From: Halopenitus persicus | GTDB lineage: Archaea > Halobacteriota > Halobacteria > Halobacteriales > Haloferacaceae | Reading direction: 5' to 3' | DNA: 64,000 nucleotides | Assembly (NCBI RefSeq): GCF_002355635.1 | Contig: NZ_AP017558.1 | Coordinates: forward strand, 124,001-188,000 | Shown here: positions 7,169-15,515 of the stretch, piece by piece | Position numbering within the stretch: the first letter of the stretch is position 1 | How the letters are laid out: each line of letters starts with the position of its first letter | The notes under the pieces: generated by a model | The model's input: only the letters and a program-made list of their open reading frames with translations | What the model was told of the DNA's origin: nothing | The model's database searches: none | Made by a program: the position numbers and the translations under genes

Positions 7169-8419
7169 TCAGTACTCCCGCAGGAACCGTTCCGCGGCGT
7201 CGGCGACGATCGACCGTCCGGTTTTCACGTCGCTCCAGGCGATGCACTCGTCGGGTTGGTGGGCGGTCGCGAGGTCTCCGGGACCGAAGACGACCGCCGG
7301 GATCCCGGCGTCGATGAGGTGTCGCGCGTCCGTCCCGCCGGTGAACCCCTCGACCGGGGCCTCGACCCCGTGATCGGCCGCGGCCGCCCGGACGGCCTCC
7401 ACGATCGGTTCGTCGGGGTCGATCTCCGAGCCCTCGAACTGGACCGAGAACCGTTCGAACTCGGGGGGATGGTCGCGCAGCCACTCGTCGGCGTCGACGA
7501 CCGCCTGGAGCCGCTCGCGAAACTCGGCTTCGACCTCGGCGACCGTCTCGTGGGGCGCGACGCCGATCCGGATCTCCGCGGTGAGCTCGGCCGGGACGCT
7601 CGAGGCCCAGTTGCCGGCTTCCACCGTCCCGAAGTTGACCGGCCACGGCGTCTCGTAGTCCGCATACAGGGAGTGGGTGACACGGTCACAGCGCTCGGCC
7701 TCGAGATCCGCGAACGCGTGTCGGATACGCTCGAAGTGGGGCAACACCGACTCGCCCTCCCAGGTCTGGGCGGCGTGCGCGGACTTGCCGAAGATGCGCA
7801 GCCGCATCATCAGGGATCCCTCCGCGGCGACGACCGCGTCGAAGCTGCTCGGCTCGGTGACGATCGCGGCGTCGCGCTCGAACGGATAGGGGTTCTTCCG
7901 GGCGGCGACGGCCGCGCCGATCCCGCCTTCCTCCTCCCCGACCACGCTCTCGACCACGATTCGGCCGTCCAGGTCCCCGGACTCGGCGGCGCGGTCCGCG
8001 ACCGCCCGCGCCGCGAAGACGTTCAGCGCGAGGCCGCTCTTCATGTCGAGCACCCCGCGGCCGTAGAGCGTGTCCCCGTCCGCCCGAACCGTAAACGGGT
8101 CGCTCGTCCAGTCGGCTTCGGTGACAGGCACCACGTCCGCGTGGCCGTTCAGGACGACCGTCGGGCCCGCATCCGGGTCGCCGAGCTCGAGGACGCCGGC
8201 GACGCTCGGGCGGTCGGCGAGATCCAGCGTCTCGACGTCGGGAAACGACTCGTGGGCCGCCAGGACCTCGGGGTCGGGATCCCACTCGTAGGTCTCGAAC
8301 CCGAGCGACTCCAGTTTGCCGGCGAGCCACCGCTGCACCTCCCCCTCCTCCCCGGGGACGCTCGGGTACGACACGAGCGACTCGATCGTCTCGCGCAGGT
8401 CGTCGTGGCGGTTCCGCAT
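7169..8419 (-). CDS. M20 family metallopeptidase (ArgE/DapE type deacylase)
   Basis: The protein has 416 residues if started at 8419; an in-frame Met at 8440 is possible but lies within a TTTAAAT promoter-like run. The dinuclear zinc site is complete: NGHADVVP (His), GRGVLDMKSG (Asp), VGEEEGGIG (catalytic Glu pair) and HQPDEC near the C-terminus. The lid domain lies in the middle. The family removes acyl groups from amino acids, as in arginine (ArgE) or lysine (DapE) synthesis, or degrades N-acyl amino acids. Neighbours do not decide between these, and there is no pathway operon around it. Confidence 0.88.
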   Translation of the reverse strand: MRNRHDDLRETIESLVSYPSVPGEEGEVQRWLAGKLESLGFETYEWDPDPEVLAAHESFPDVETLDLADRPSVAGVLELGDPDAGPTVVLNGHADVVPVTEADWTSDPFTVRADGDTLYGRGVLDMKSGLALNVFAARAVADRAAESGDLDGRIVVESVVGEEEGGIGAAVAARKNPYPFERDAAIVTEPSSFDAVVAAEGSLMMRLRIFGKSAHAAQTWEGESVLPHFERIRHAFADLEAERCDRVTHSLYADYETPWPVNFGTVEAGNWASSVPAELTAEIRIGVAPHETVAEVEAEFRERLQAVVDADEWLRDHPPEFERFSVQFEGSEIDPDEPIVEAVRAAAADHGVEAPVEGFTGGTDARHLIDAGIPAVVFGPGDLATAHQPDECIAWSDVKTGRSIVADAAERFLREY

Positions 8420-8547
8420 CGGGTAGCGATTTAAAAGCACGTCCGATAACCGTTTCGACGGACCGGCGCGAGGATGCGGCGGCAGGGACGGGACGGTCGA
8501 CGAGCCACGGACTCCCTCTTAACTGTCGTGACCGAGTAGAACGGCGT

Positions 8548-9869
8548 ATGCAACGAGAGACGGCCGAGCCGAGCGTGGATCAGTTCCCGGGCCCGAAGGC
8601 GAGCGAGTGGGTCGAGTTCCACGGGGCGTCCGCGGCGCCGAGCACGTACGTGTACGCTTCGTGTGGGACGTCACCGAGGACGCGGTCGGCCCCTTCTGCA
8701 CCGACCCGGACGGGAACGTGCTCCTGGATTTCACCAGTCACGTCGCCGCCGCGCCGCTCGGGTACAACAACCCGCTGATCATGGACGAGCTCCGCGAGTT
8801 CGACCTCGTCGACCCGCTGAAGATCGCGGGCCAGGACTTCTACGTCAGCACCGGCGGGTCGCCCGACGACGCCGACCTTCCGGGGCCGGCACACCTGATG
8901 GACCGGCTCGTGGACCTCACCGACCATTACGGGATGGACACGGTCTTCCTGTCGAACTCGGGCGCGGAGGCGGTCGAGAACGCGATGAAGATCTGCTACG
9001 ACCACTGCGCGGATCCGAAATACGGGATCACCTTCGAGGGCGCCTTCCACGGGCGGACCCTCGGCGCCCTGTCGCTGAACCGGTCGAAGTCGGTCCACCG
9101 GCGGTCGTTCCCCGAGATCAGCGGGATCCATGACGTTCCGCACCGCCTCGCGGGCGTCGAACGCCTCCGGGAGAAGCTCGACCCCGAAACGGGGCACGTC
9201 CCGGCCGACCAGGTCGCGTACCTGATCCTGGAGCCGGTGCAGGGAGAGGGGGGCTACCGCGTGCCGAGCGCGGAGTTCATGCGGGCGGTGAACGACCTGT
9301 GTGCCGACCACGACATCCCGATCATCGCCGACGAGATCCAGTCGGGAATCGGCCGAACCGGGCGGATGTGGGCGTCCGATCACTACGCGTTCGAGCCGGA
9401 CGTGATCACGGGCGCGAAGGGGCTCCGCGTCGGCGCCACGGTCTCCCGGTCGGAGATCTTCCCCGAGGAGACGGCTCGGATCTCCTCGACGTGGGGCGCC
9501 GGCGACGTGATCGCGTCCATCCAGGGGGCAGTCACCCTCGGCGTGATCCAGGAGCACGATCTACTCGGACACGCCGAGCGGATGGGCGACCGGTTCCTCG
9601 ATCAGCTGGAGGAACTACGGGCCACCCACTCCGACGCGGTGGTCGACGCGCGCGGGCTCGGGCTGATGACCGCGATCGAGTTCGACACGAAGCAGCGACG
9701 CGAGGACGTGATCGACGCGGCGCTCCAGCGCGGACTACTCACGCTGGGCTGCGGGCACAAGACCCTCCGACTCCTGCCCCCGCTGGACGTTCGCGAGCGC
9801 GAACTCGACATCGCGGTCGATCTTCTCGACGACGCGATCGAGAGCGTCGTGGCCGACGCGACCGCGTAG
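8548..9869 (+). CDS. Class III aminotransferase (GabT/ArgD-like) with an apparent frameshift
   Basis: The first 36 codons from ATG at 8548 read MQRETAEPSVDQFPGPKA and on to APSTYVY, as expected for this family. The frame is then lost: RFVWDVTEDAVGPFCTDPDG and all the rest continue in another frame to the stop at 9869. One base seems missing at about 8655-8656. The rest is intact, with the PLP-lysine motif ITGAKGL and ADEIQSGIGRTG. Class III enzymes of this type transaminate 4-aminobutyrate, ornithine or similar omega-amines. An ATG at 8607 in the second frame would give a shortened product of 420 residues with an atypical start. Either a sequencing error or a recent mutation explains this. 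Confidence 0.85.
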
Positions 9870-9909
9870 CCGGCCGTCGGCGTCGTCTCCACCCGGCCGA
9901 CCGCCACAG

Positions 9910-10290
9910 CTACCCCATCTCGATCGCGTCCGAGACGATCTCCTCGAACCGGTCGACCGTGATACCGTACCGCGTCTCGCCCGCACGCGTTCGCTCCCGC
10001 TCCACCGTCGCGACGTCCCGACCGTCGACTCGAATCGTCCACGGATCACCGTGGCGGACGCCGACCCCGACGAGAGTGACGTCGACGTCGTACATGGCCT
10101 CGAGACGACGGATCACCGGCTGTACGATCGTTCCGTCCGCGAAACGCGCCGGCAGGTAGGTCGGGCCGTCGGCGGCATCGTGGTCCGCGATCGCACGCCG
10201 CCACCAGGCCGGCAGATCCTCGATATCGACGTCCGCGTACGGCCGCTCGCTCGTCGGATCGTACCCGTCAATGTGTCTATCATCCGTCAT
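9910..10290 (-). CDS. Haloarchaeal protein of unknown function, 126 aa
   Basis: The start at 10290 gives MTDDRHIDGYDPTSERPYAD. The sequence is mixed alpha/beta, with WWRRAIADH and a central strand region VDVTLVGVGVRHGDPWTIRV. No membrane or metal motif is seen. The start codon lies in the loop of an 8-base inverted repeat overlapping the likely TATA region, suggesting control at that site. Function is unknown. Confidence 0.65.
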   Translation of the reverse strand: MTDDRHIDGYDPTSERPYADVDIEDLPAWWRRAIADHDAADGPTYLPARFADGTIVQPVIRRLEAMYDVDVTLVGVGVRHGDPWTIRVDGRDVATVERERTRAGETRYGITVDRFEEIVSDAIEMG

Positions 10291-10314
10291 ACTACATGAT
10301 AGATATTAAATATC
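10276..10314 (-). promoter_or_regulatory. Start-codon hairpin and palindromic TATA region
   Basis: TCTATCAT (10276-10283) and ATGATAGA (10296-10303) are perfect complements around 12 bases that include the start codon of the 126-aa gene (10288-10290). They overlap the palindrome GATATTAAATATC (10302-10314), which contains a TATA-like core. It may be an operator or an RNA hairpin masking the start codon. Confidence 0.45.
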
Positions 10315-10329
10315 AATCGCTGCGACCGA

Positions 10330-10740
10330 TCACAGTTCGAGATAGACGTCGCCGTCCTCGGCGTAGGCCTCGTACACCGGTAGCCGGTATCGGTCGCTCG
10401 CAGTGTGGCGACCGTCGGTGATGTCGAACTCCCAGCCGTGCCAGGGGCACGCAACGATCTCGCCGGAGCGATCCCAGACCAGTTCGTCGTCGTTGTCGAC
10501 CTCGAGCGTTCCGCTCACCAGCCCCTCACAGGCGGGGCCGCCCTGGTGGGGACAGTAGTTCGAAAGGGCCTGATACTCACCGTCGACGTTGAACACGGCG
10601 ACCTCGCGTCCATCGACGTCGACGACGACGCGGCCGCCCGGCGGGAGGTCAGCCGCGGCCGCCACGCGATGGCGGTTCTCCTGCTCGTCCGTCTCGGTCG
10701 TCCCGGCAGTCCCTGTTTCAGTCGGTATGTGGTCCGTCAT
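10330..10740 (-). CDS. Rieske [2Fe-2S] protein
   Basis: The protein has 136 residues from ATG at 10740. The cluster ligands are Cys63 and His65 in CPHQGG and Cys98 and His101 in CPWHGW, the ferredoxin-type Rieske pattern. No membrane anchor or catalytic dioxygenase domain is present, so it is probably a soluble electron carrier. Its start lies four bases after the amidohydrolase stop, so the two form an operon. A role in feeding electrons to an oxygenase or in an aromatic-acid pathway is inferred. Confidence 0.9.
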   Translation of the reverse strand: MTDHIPTETGTAGTTETDEQENRHRVAAAADLPPGGRVVVDVDGREVAVFNVDGEYQALSNYCPHQGGPACEGLVSGTLEVDNDDELVWDRSGEIVACPWHGWEFDITDGRHTASDRYRLPVYEAYAEDGDVYLEL

Positions 10741-10744
10741 CGGT

Positions 10745-11854
10745 TTAGAAGTCGTAGACCTCGGTGGCGGTTTCACCGTAGACGTTCCGGAGCGCCTGGC
10801 CGTCGAACTCCGACCGGAGGATCCGCAACAGCGCGTCGGTGTTGTCGAAGTCGAAGTGCGGGTAGTCCGAGGAGAACATCAGGTTCTCGTCCCCGTCGAA
10901 GAGCCGCATCACGCCGTTGAGGTACTGTGGGTCGTCGGCGCCCTCGACCGGCTGGCTCGTGAGGTAGAACTGGTCGTCGAGGTACTCGCTGGGGAGCTTC
11001 TCGAGCATCGGCGCGTCCCACTTCGCGCCCATGTAGTCGTGGTCCATCCGGCGCATGAAGTAGGGGTACCAGCCGAGCCCGGACTCCTGAACGACGAACT
11101 CGAGGTCGGGGAAGCGCACGGGCACGCCCTGTGTCAGCATGTCCGCGAGGTTCGTCTGGTGCATCATGTTGTGCGCGGTCGCGTGCACCGGCAGCGCCCG
11201 CGACATCGACTTCCACGTCGAGGGGAACCGGGTCATCATCGTGCCGCCGGCGTTGTGCATCTTGATCGGGAGGCCGGCGCGCTCGCAGGCCTCGTAGATG
11301 GGGTAATACCGCTCGTTTCCGAGCGTGGGATCGACCGAGCCGCTCGGGATCATCACGGCCGCGATCCCGTCCTCGTCGGCCCGCCGGTCGACCTCCTCGG
11401 CCGCCTTGACGGGCTTCTGTGGCGCGACGACCGCCGCCCCGTAGATGCCCTCGTCCGTGTCGACGATCTCGTCGAGCAGCCAGTTGTTGTAGGCGGTCGC
11501 GAGCCCAGCCGCGAGGTCGTCGTGGTGGACCGCACCCAGATAGAGGTTCTGGGTCGGCGTGGCGATCGCCTTATCCCAGCCGATGAACTCCTTGCCGGCG
11601 AGGACGTCCTCGCGCGTCCGCACCGTCTCGGAGTCGGCTTTCCCCATCGTCACGGAGTAGACCATTCCGGTGGCGGGATAGACCCGACCGAGGTAGCCGT
11701 AATCGTCGCCGCCGCTTGCGGTGAGCATCTCGTCGAACGGGCTCTCGAGGTACGGGAAGAGGTCCTCCTGTCGTTCCGTCAGGTGGAAGTCGGTGTCGAC
11801 GATCGTTCCGAGGTCGTCGAGCGACCGAACCTGATCGGGTGTTGCCGAAGCCAT
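10745..11854 (-). CDS. Amidohydrolase 2 family metal-dependent hydrolase or decarboxylase
   Basis: The protein has 369 residues and a TIM-barrel pattern. The first-strand metal site reads VDTDFHL rather than the classical DxHxH, so the second His is missing. Later elements are VPVRFPDLEFVVQESGLGW, probable metal ligands in KMHNAGG, and FSSDYPHFDFDN near the end; SSDYPH is typical of PF04909 members. This family includes ACMSD-type decarboxylases and 2-pyrone hydrolases acting on aromatic breakdown intermediates. It is co-transcribed with a Rieske protein and faces an IclR regulator, a setting typical of catabolic modules. The substrate is unknown. Confidence 0.85.
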   Translation of the reverse strand: MASATPDQVRSLDDLGTIVDTDFHLTERQEDLFPYLESPFDEMLTASGGDDYGYLGRVYPATGMVYSVTMGKADSETVRTREDVLAGKEFIGWDKAIATPTQNLYLGAVHHDDLAAGLATAYNNWLLDEIVDTDEGIYGAAVVAPQKPVKAAEEVDRRADEDGIAAVMIPSGSVDPTLGNERYYPIYEACERAGLPIKMHNAGGTMMTRFPSTWKSMSRALPVHATAHNMMHQTNLADMLTQGVPVRFPDLEFVVQESGLGWYPYFMRRMDHDYMGAKWDAPMLEKLPSEYLDDQFYLTSQPVEGADDPQYLNGVMRLFDGDENLMFSSDYPHFDFDNTDALLRILRSEFDGQALRNVYGETATEVYDF

Positions 11855-11877
11855 CGATCGATCCGTCGGCGGGGACG

Positions 11878-11885
11878 TATTTATA
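11878..11885 (-). promoter_or_regulatory. TATA box of the amidohydrolase-Rieske operon
   Basis: On the minus strand the box reads TATAAATA and ends 23 bases before the start codon at 11854. This spacing predicts a leaderless mRNA. Confidence 0.6.
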
Positions 11886-12053
11886 CCCGGATTCGATTAG
11901 GGATCGGGAAACGACGGAAGAGGCCATAAAACGGCCGGAAACAAGGGTTCGGGCCGCACGCAATGACCGGAGCGACGGCCGAGCAGCACGTGCACGTTCC
12001 CGCCCCGTCCGACCGAAGACACTCGGTTCGCCGCGGAATCCGTATCCGAGGAA

Positions 12054-12076
12054 GAAACGTATATCCATACCGTTTC
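12054..12076. promoter_or_regulatory. Inverted repeat upstream of the second IclR gene
   Basis: The arms GAAACG (12054-12059) and CGTTTC (12071-12076) flank an AT-rich centre containing TATATCC. It lies about 45 bases before the IclR start and between the divergent genes. This is the size and place of an IclR-type operator, but binding is inferred. Confidence 0.45.
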
Positions 12077-12121
12077 TCGATCGGAAATCTTTACCGATCC
12101 CTCACGAAATCGTCGATACCG

Positions 12122-12913
12122 ATGAACGAGTGGAAGCCAGGCGGTATTGACCCGGAATCCGGCGAGACGACGATAGGAAGTATCGACACGTCGTTCGCCA
12201 TCGTGACAGCTCTCCGGGAGCGAAACGGCGCCGGCGTCACGGAGCTGGCCGAGGAGACGGGGCTCTCGAAGAGTTCGGTTCACAAGCACCTCCGGTCGTT
12301 GGCGAAACACGACTTCGTGGTGAAGGAGGGCGACGAGTACGCGCTCGGACTGCGCTATCTCGATCTCGGGGCACACGTCCGGTCGCGGGTACCCGGGTCG
12401 GCGAAGATCAAACACAAGCTGCGCGAGCTGGCCGACGAGACCGGCGAGAGCGCGCAGTTCGCGGTCGAGGAGCGGGGCCACGCGGTGGTGTTGTACCGCG
12501 AGGTGAGCCACGGCGGGGTCTACTCGCGGGGCCGGGTCGGCCGCCGGTTTCACCCCCATCAGACCGCTGCCGGGAAGGCGATCCTGGCGCGTCGGTCCGA
12601 CCAGTGGATCGAGGAGCTGATCGACCGCCAGGGGCTGCCCGCGGCCACGCCGCACACGATCACCGACCGCGAGGAGCTGCTCGAGGAGATCCGCGAGACC
12701 CGCGAGCGCGGCGTGGCGTTCAACAGCGAGGAGAGCACCGAGGGGCTCCGCGCGGTCGCGGTCCCGGTGACCGCCCCCGACGGGGACGTGCTCGGCGCCT
12801 TCGCGGTCGCGGGACCGACCCACCGGATCAACGGCGACCGGTTCGAGACCGAGATCCCGGACCTCCTCCGGAGCGTCGTCAACGAACTCGAGTTGAACCT
12901 GGCACACTCGTGA
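12122..12913 (+). CDS. IclR family transcriptional regulator
   Basis: The protein has 263 residues from ATG at 12122 (MNEWKPGG); earlier in-frame Met codons run through the promoter region. The N-terminal winged helix has LSKSSVHKHLRSL, nearly the same recognition helix as in the IclR protein at 1523-2284. The effector domain includes FHPHQTAAGKAILA and FNSEESTEGLRAVAVPV, both typical of the family. It is divergent from the amidohydrolase-Rieske operon, which it probably controls. Confidence 0.92.
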   Translation: MNEWKPGGIDPESGETTIGSIDTSFAIVTALRERNGAGVTELAEETGLSKSSVHKHLRSLAKHDFVVKEGDEYALGLRYLDLGAHVRSRVPGSAKIKHKLRELADETGESAQFAVEERGHAVVLYREVSHGGVYSRGRVGRRFHPHQTAAGKAILARRSDQWIEELIDRQGLPAATPHTITDREELLEEIRETRERGVAFNSEESTEGLRAVAVPVTAPDGDVLGAFAVAGPTHRINGDRFETEIPDLLRSVVNELELNLAHS

Positions 12914-12929
12914 GCCTGACCCGATTCAT

Positions 12930-13010
12930 ATATGATTTTTGAATATTTATATTTATATATGGATATAATTTATTATATTTTATATATTTATAAATAGCTG
13001 CGGTCGTTCG
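12930..13010. other. Very AT-rich spacer
   Basis: Around 80 bases are nearly all A and T (runs such as TTTATATTTATATATGG and TTATATTTTATATATT) in a strongly GC-rich chromosome. It separates the IclR gene from tyrA. No frame is present. The AT-rich block may act as a terminator, a melting site or a curved spacer. Confidence 0.7.
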
Positions 13011-13110
13011 AGGCCGAGTGGCGACATCGAACGGTGGGCCGTCCTCGCGCCGCCGACCCGCCATACGAGCGAATTCCTTTAACCGCTGCCGCCGAAACCG
13101 GTGGTAACCG

Positions 13111-13893
13111 ATGGAGCTACTCGTCGTGGGTGCCGGGGAGATGGGACGATGGATCGCGGACACGGTTGCGTCCGCGGACGCGGTCACGGATCCCGCCATC
13201 TCGTTCACCGACCTCGACGCCGACCGCGCACGCGACGCGGCCGCCGGGCGGGAGGCACGCGCCCTCGAGGCGTCGACGGCGATGGCGGACCGTTTCGAGG
13301 TCGTCTGTCTTGCCGTTCCGATCTCCGCGGTCGCGGACGCGGTGGCGGCGTACGCCGACGTCGCCGACGGAGCGATGATCGACGTCTCCGGCGCGATGGA
13401 AGCCCCGATCGCGGCGATGCGCGACCAGCTCGATCCGGACGTCGAACGCGCCAGTCTTCACCCCCTTTTCGCGCCGCCCCGCGTGCCGGGGAACGTGGCA
13501 GCCGTCGTCGACCGGGACGGGCCGCACGTGACGGCCGTGATCGAGGCGATCGAGGCCGGCGGGAACGACGTCTTCGAGACCACGGCGGCGGAGCACGACG
13601 AGGCGATGGAGACCGTGCAGGCGGGCGCCCACGCCGCCATCCTGGCGTGGCGACTGGCCGGCGCGGACGTCCGTGATGAGTTCCACACCCCGGTCTCGGC
13701 CGGTCTCGATGACCTCGCCAATACCGTCACCGAGGGCGCACCCGATGTCTACGCGGAGATCCAGCGCGCCTTCGACGGCGCCGAGGGGGTCGCCGACGCC
13801 GCCGCCGCGATCGCTGAGGCCGACCCCGAGACGTTCGCGGACCTGTACGAGCGCGCCCGGGGCGAGGGTACCGAACGGGAGCGACACGAGTGA
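13111..13893 (+). CDS. tyrA: Prephenate dehydrogenase
   Basis: The protein has 260 residues. It starts with a dinucleotide-binding fold (LLVVGAGEMGRW, residues 3-14), followed by VVCLAVPI and the family signature MIDVSGAME and ASLHPLFAPPRVPGN, which belongs to the active site of prephenate dehydrogenases. It oxidises prephenate to 4-hydroxyphenylpyruvate for tyrosine synthesis, using NAD(P). A TTTAA box at 13078-13082, about 28 bases upstream, predicts a leaderless mRNA. The downstream methyltransferase gene begins 20 bases after the stop and may be co-transcribed. Confidence 0.9.
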   Translation: MELLVVGAGEMGRWIADTVASADAVTDPAISFTDLDADRARDAAAGREARALEASTAMADRFEVVCLAVPISAVADAVAAYADVADGAMIDVSGAMEAPIAAMRDQLDPDVERASLHPLFAPPRVPGNVAAVVDRDGPHVTAVIEAIEAGGNDVFETTAAEHDEAMETVQAGAHAAILAWRLAGADVRDEFHTPVSAGLDDLANTVTEGAPDVYAEIQRAFDGAEGVADAAAAIAEADPETFADLYERARGEGTERERHE

Positions 13894-13912
13894 TGAGGAG
13901 AAATCGATACCG

Positions 13913-15403
13913 ATGATCGACGAGCAGGCCATCCGCGATAGCGCGAAGTACCTCCGAAACGTACGCCCGATCGACCCCGAGGAGGTCGCCGACTACGTGT
14001 CCGGCGGCACACATCCGGCGGTCGTTCGGCGGACGTTACGGGAGGCGTCCTACGACCTCGGGCTCCGCGAGCGCGAGGACGGTACCTTCGTTCCGGTGGA
14101 TCCGGATCCGGTCCCCGATCCGGGATGGAGCCCGGAGGCGTTCCCCGAGATCTACGCAGCCGCTTTGGAGGACGAGCTGGTCGACGAGTACGGAGCGAAC
14201 TGGCACGTCGGGGAGTCCGGCGACGAGCTTCGGGAAGCGATCCGACGACTCAAACGCGATTACTACCACGAGAACCCGGTCGAGTACGACCGGATCGCGG
14301 CGCTCGGGTACGCGATCTATCACCTCCCCGACTACTACGCCGCGATCGGCTACGTCCTCACCGACCTGATCGAGAACGGCCTGCTCGACCGGCGGCTGCG
14401 CGTCCTCGACGTCGGCGCGGGCGTCGGGGGGCCGGCGCTCGGGCTGCACGACCTCCTCCCGGCGGACGCCGTGGTGGAGTACACCGCCGTCGAGCCGAGC
14501 CCGGCGGCCGACGTGCTGGAGACGATGCTCGGGGCGACCCGGCGAAACTTCCGGCCCGCGATCCGGCGCGAGACCGCCGAGTCGTTCCTCGGACTCGATG
14601 ACGGCACCGGCGACGACGCTGCCGGCGACGATGGAGACGCCTACGACCTCGTGCTGTTCGGGAACGTCCTCTCGGAGCTTTCCGATCCGGTCTCCGTCGT
14701 GACGGCGGCACTCGACGTCCTGGCCGACGACGGATCGATCGTCGCGCTGGCGCCGGCCGACCGGAACACCGCCACCGGCCTTCGTGAGATCGAGCGCGCC
14801 GTCGTCGACGAGACGCCGGACTCGGCGCCGGGGAGCGCGGCTGGACCGCCGGATCGGGACGTCACGATCTACGGTCCGACGCTCCGTCTCTGGCCGGGCG
14901 CGAAGCCGGAGGACCGGGGCTGGTCCTTCGACGTCCGTCCCGACCTGGCGGTGCCGTCGTTCCAGGCCCGTCTCGACGAGGAAGCCGATCGCGGTCCCAC
15001 CGACGAACCTGGCGAGTTCGTCAACGTCGACGTTCAGTTCGCCTACTCGATCCTCCGAACCGACGACGCCCGCCGCGTCGACGTCCGAGCCGATCCGGAG
15101 CGACACCTCCGGATGGCCGACAGCGAGGCGCACGTCACCGACCGGGTCGACCTGCTGTGTGTCAAGCTGAGCCACGATCTGTCCGACGGCGGCAATCCCC
15201 TCTTCAAGGTGAGCGACGGATCCGAGTCCGTCGACCACTACGCGGTGTGTACCCGTGAGACCTCGCTGAACCGCGCCCTGCTGGAGGCCGGCTACGGCGC
15301 CGTCCTCGCGGTCGAAAACGTGCTCGTGCTCTGGAACGACGACGAGGGGGCCTACAACCTCGTCGTCGACGACGGGACCGTGGTCGATCTCGTGGCACCC
15401 TGA
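13913..15403 (+). CDS. Rsm22-like SAM-dependent methyltransferase
   Basis: The protein has 496 residues from ATG at 13913. The helical N-terminal third contains YYHENPVEYDRIAALGYAIYHLPDYY. The methyltransferase core follows, with the SAM loop VLDVGAGVGGPALG, an acidic strand end (AVEPS) and LVLFGNVLSEL, similar to Rsm22 family proteins tied to small-subunit ribosome maturation. An acidic insert rich in Asp and Gly follows residue 225. The C-terminal part is conserved-looking with no named domain. The assignment to Rsm22 rests on motif resemblance; a general SAM methyltransferase is the safer call. Confidence 0.7.
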   Translation: MIDEQAIRDSAKYLRNVRPIDPEEVADYVSGGTHPAVVRRTLREASYDLGLREREDGTFVPVDPDPVPDPGWSPEAFPEIYAAALEDELVDEYGANWHVGESGDELREAIRRLKRDYYHENPVEYDRIAALGYAIYHLPDYYAAIGYVLTDLIENGLLDRRLRVLDVGAGVGGPALGLHDLLPADAVVEYTAVEPSPAADVLETMLGATRRNFRPAIRRETAESFLGLDDGTGDDAAGDDGDAYDLVLFGNVLSELSDPVSVVTAALDVLADDGSIVALAPADRNTATGLREIERAVVDETPDSAPGSAAGPPDRDVTIYGPTLRLWPGAKPEDRGWSFDVRPDLAVPSFQARLDEEADRGPTDEPGEFVNVDVQFAYSILRTDDARRVDVRADPERHLRMADSEAHVTDRVDLLCVKLSHDLSDGGNPLFKVSDGSESVDHYAVCTRETSLNRALLEAGYGAVLAVENVLVLWNDDEGAYNLVVDDGTVVDLVAP

Positions 15404-15454
15404 CCGGCGTCCGCGCACCCTGACCGGTGTCGGCGCACCCTGACCGGTGTCGGC
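15395..15454. repeat. Three tandem 20-base copies carrying the upstream stop codon
   Basis: The unit GCACCCTGACCGGTGTCGGC is repeated three times, the first copy with two changes. The stop codon of the methyltransferase gene lies in the first copy, so the repeat has copied the gene's end into the spacer. Confidence 0.9.
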
Positions 15455-15515
15455 GATAGCCGCACGATCTGACGGGATGCGTGGCCCTTTACGATCGGGT
15501 CCGCACCGATCGGAC

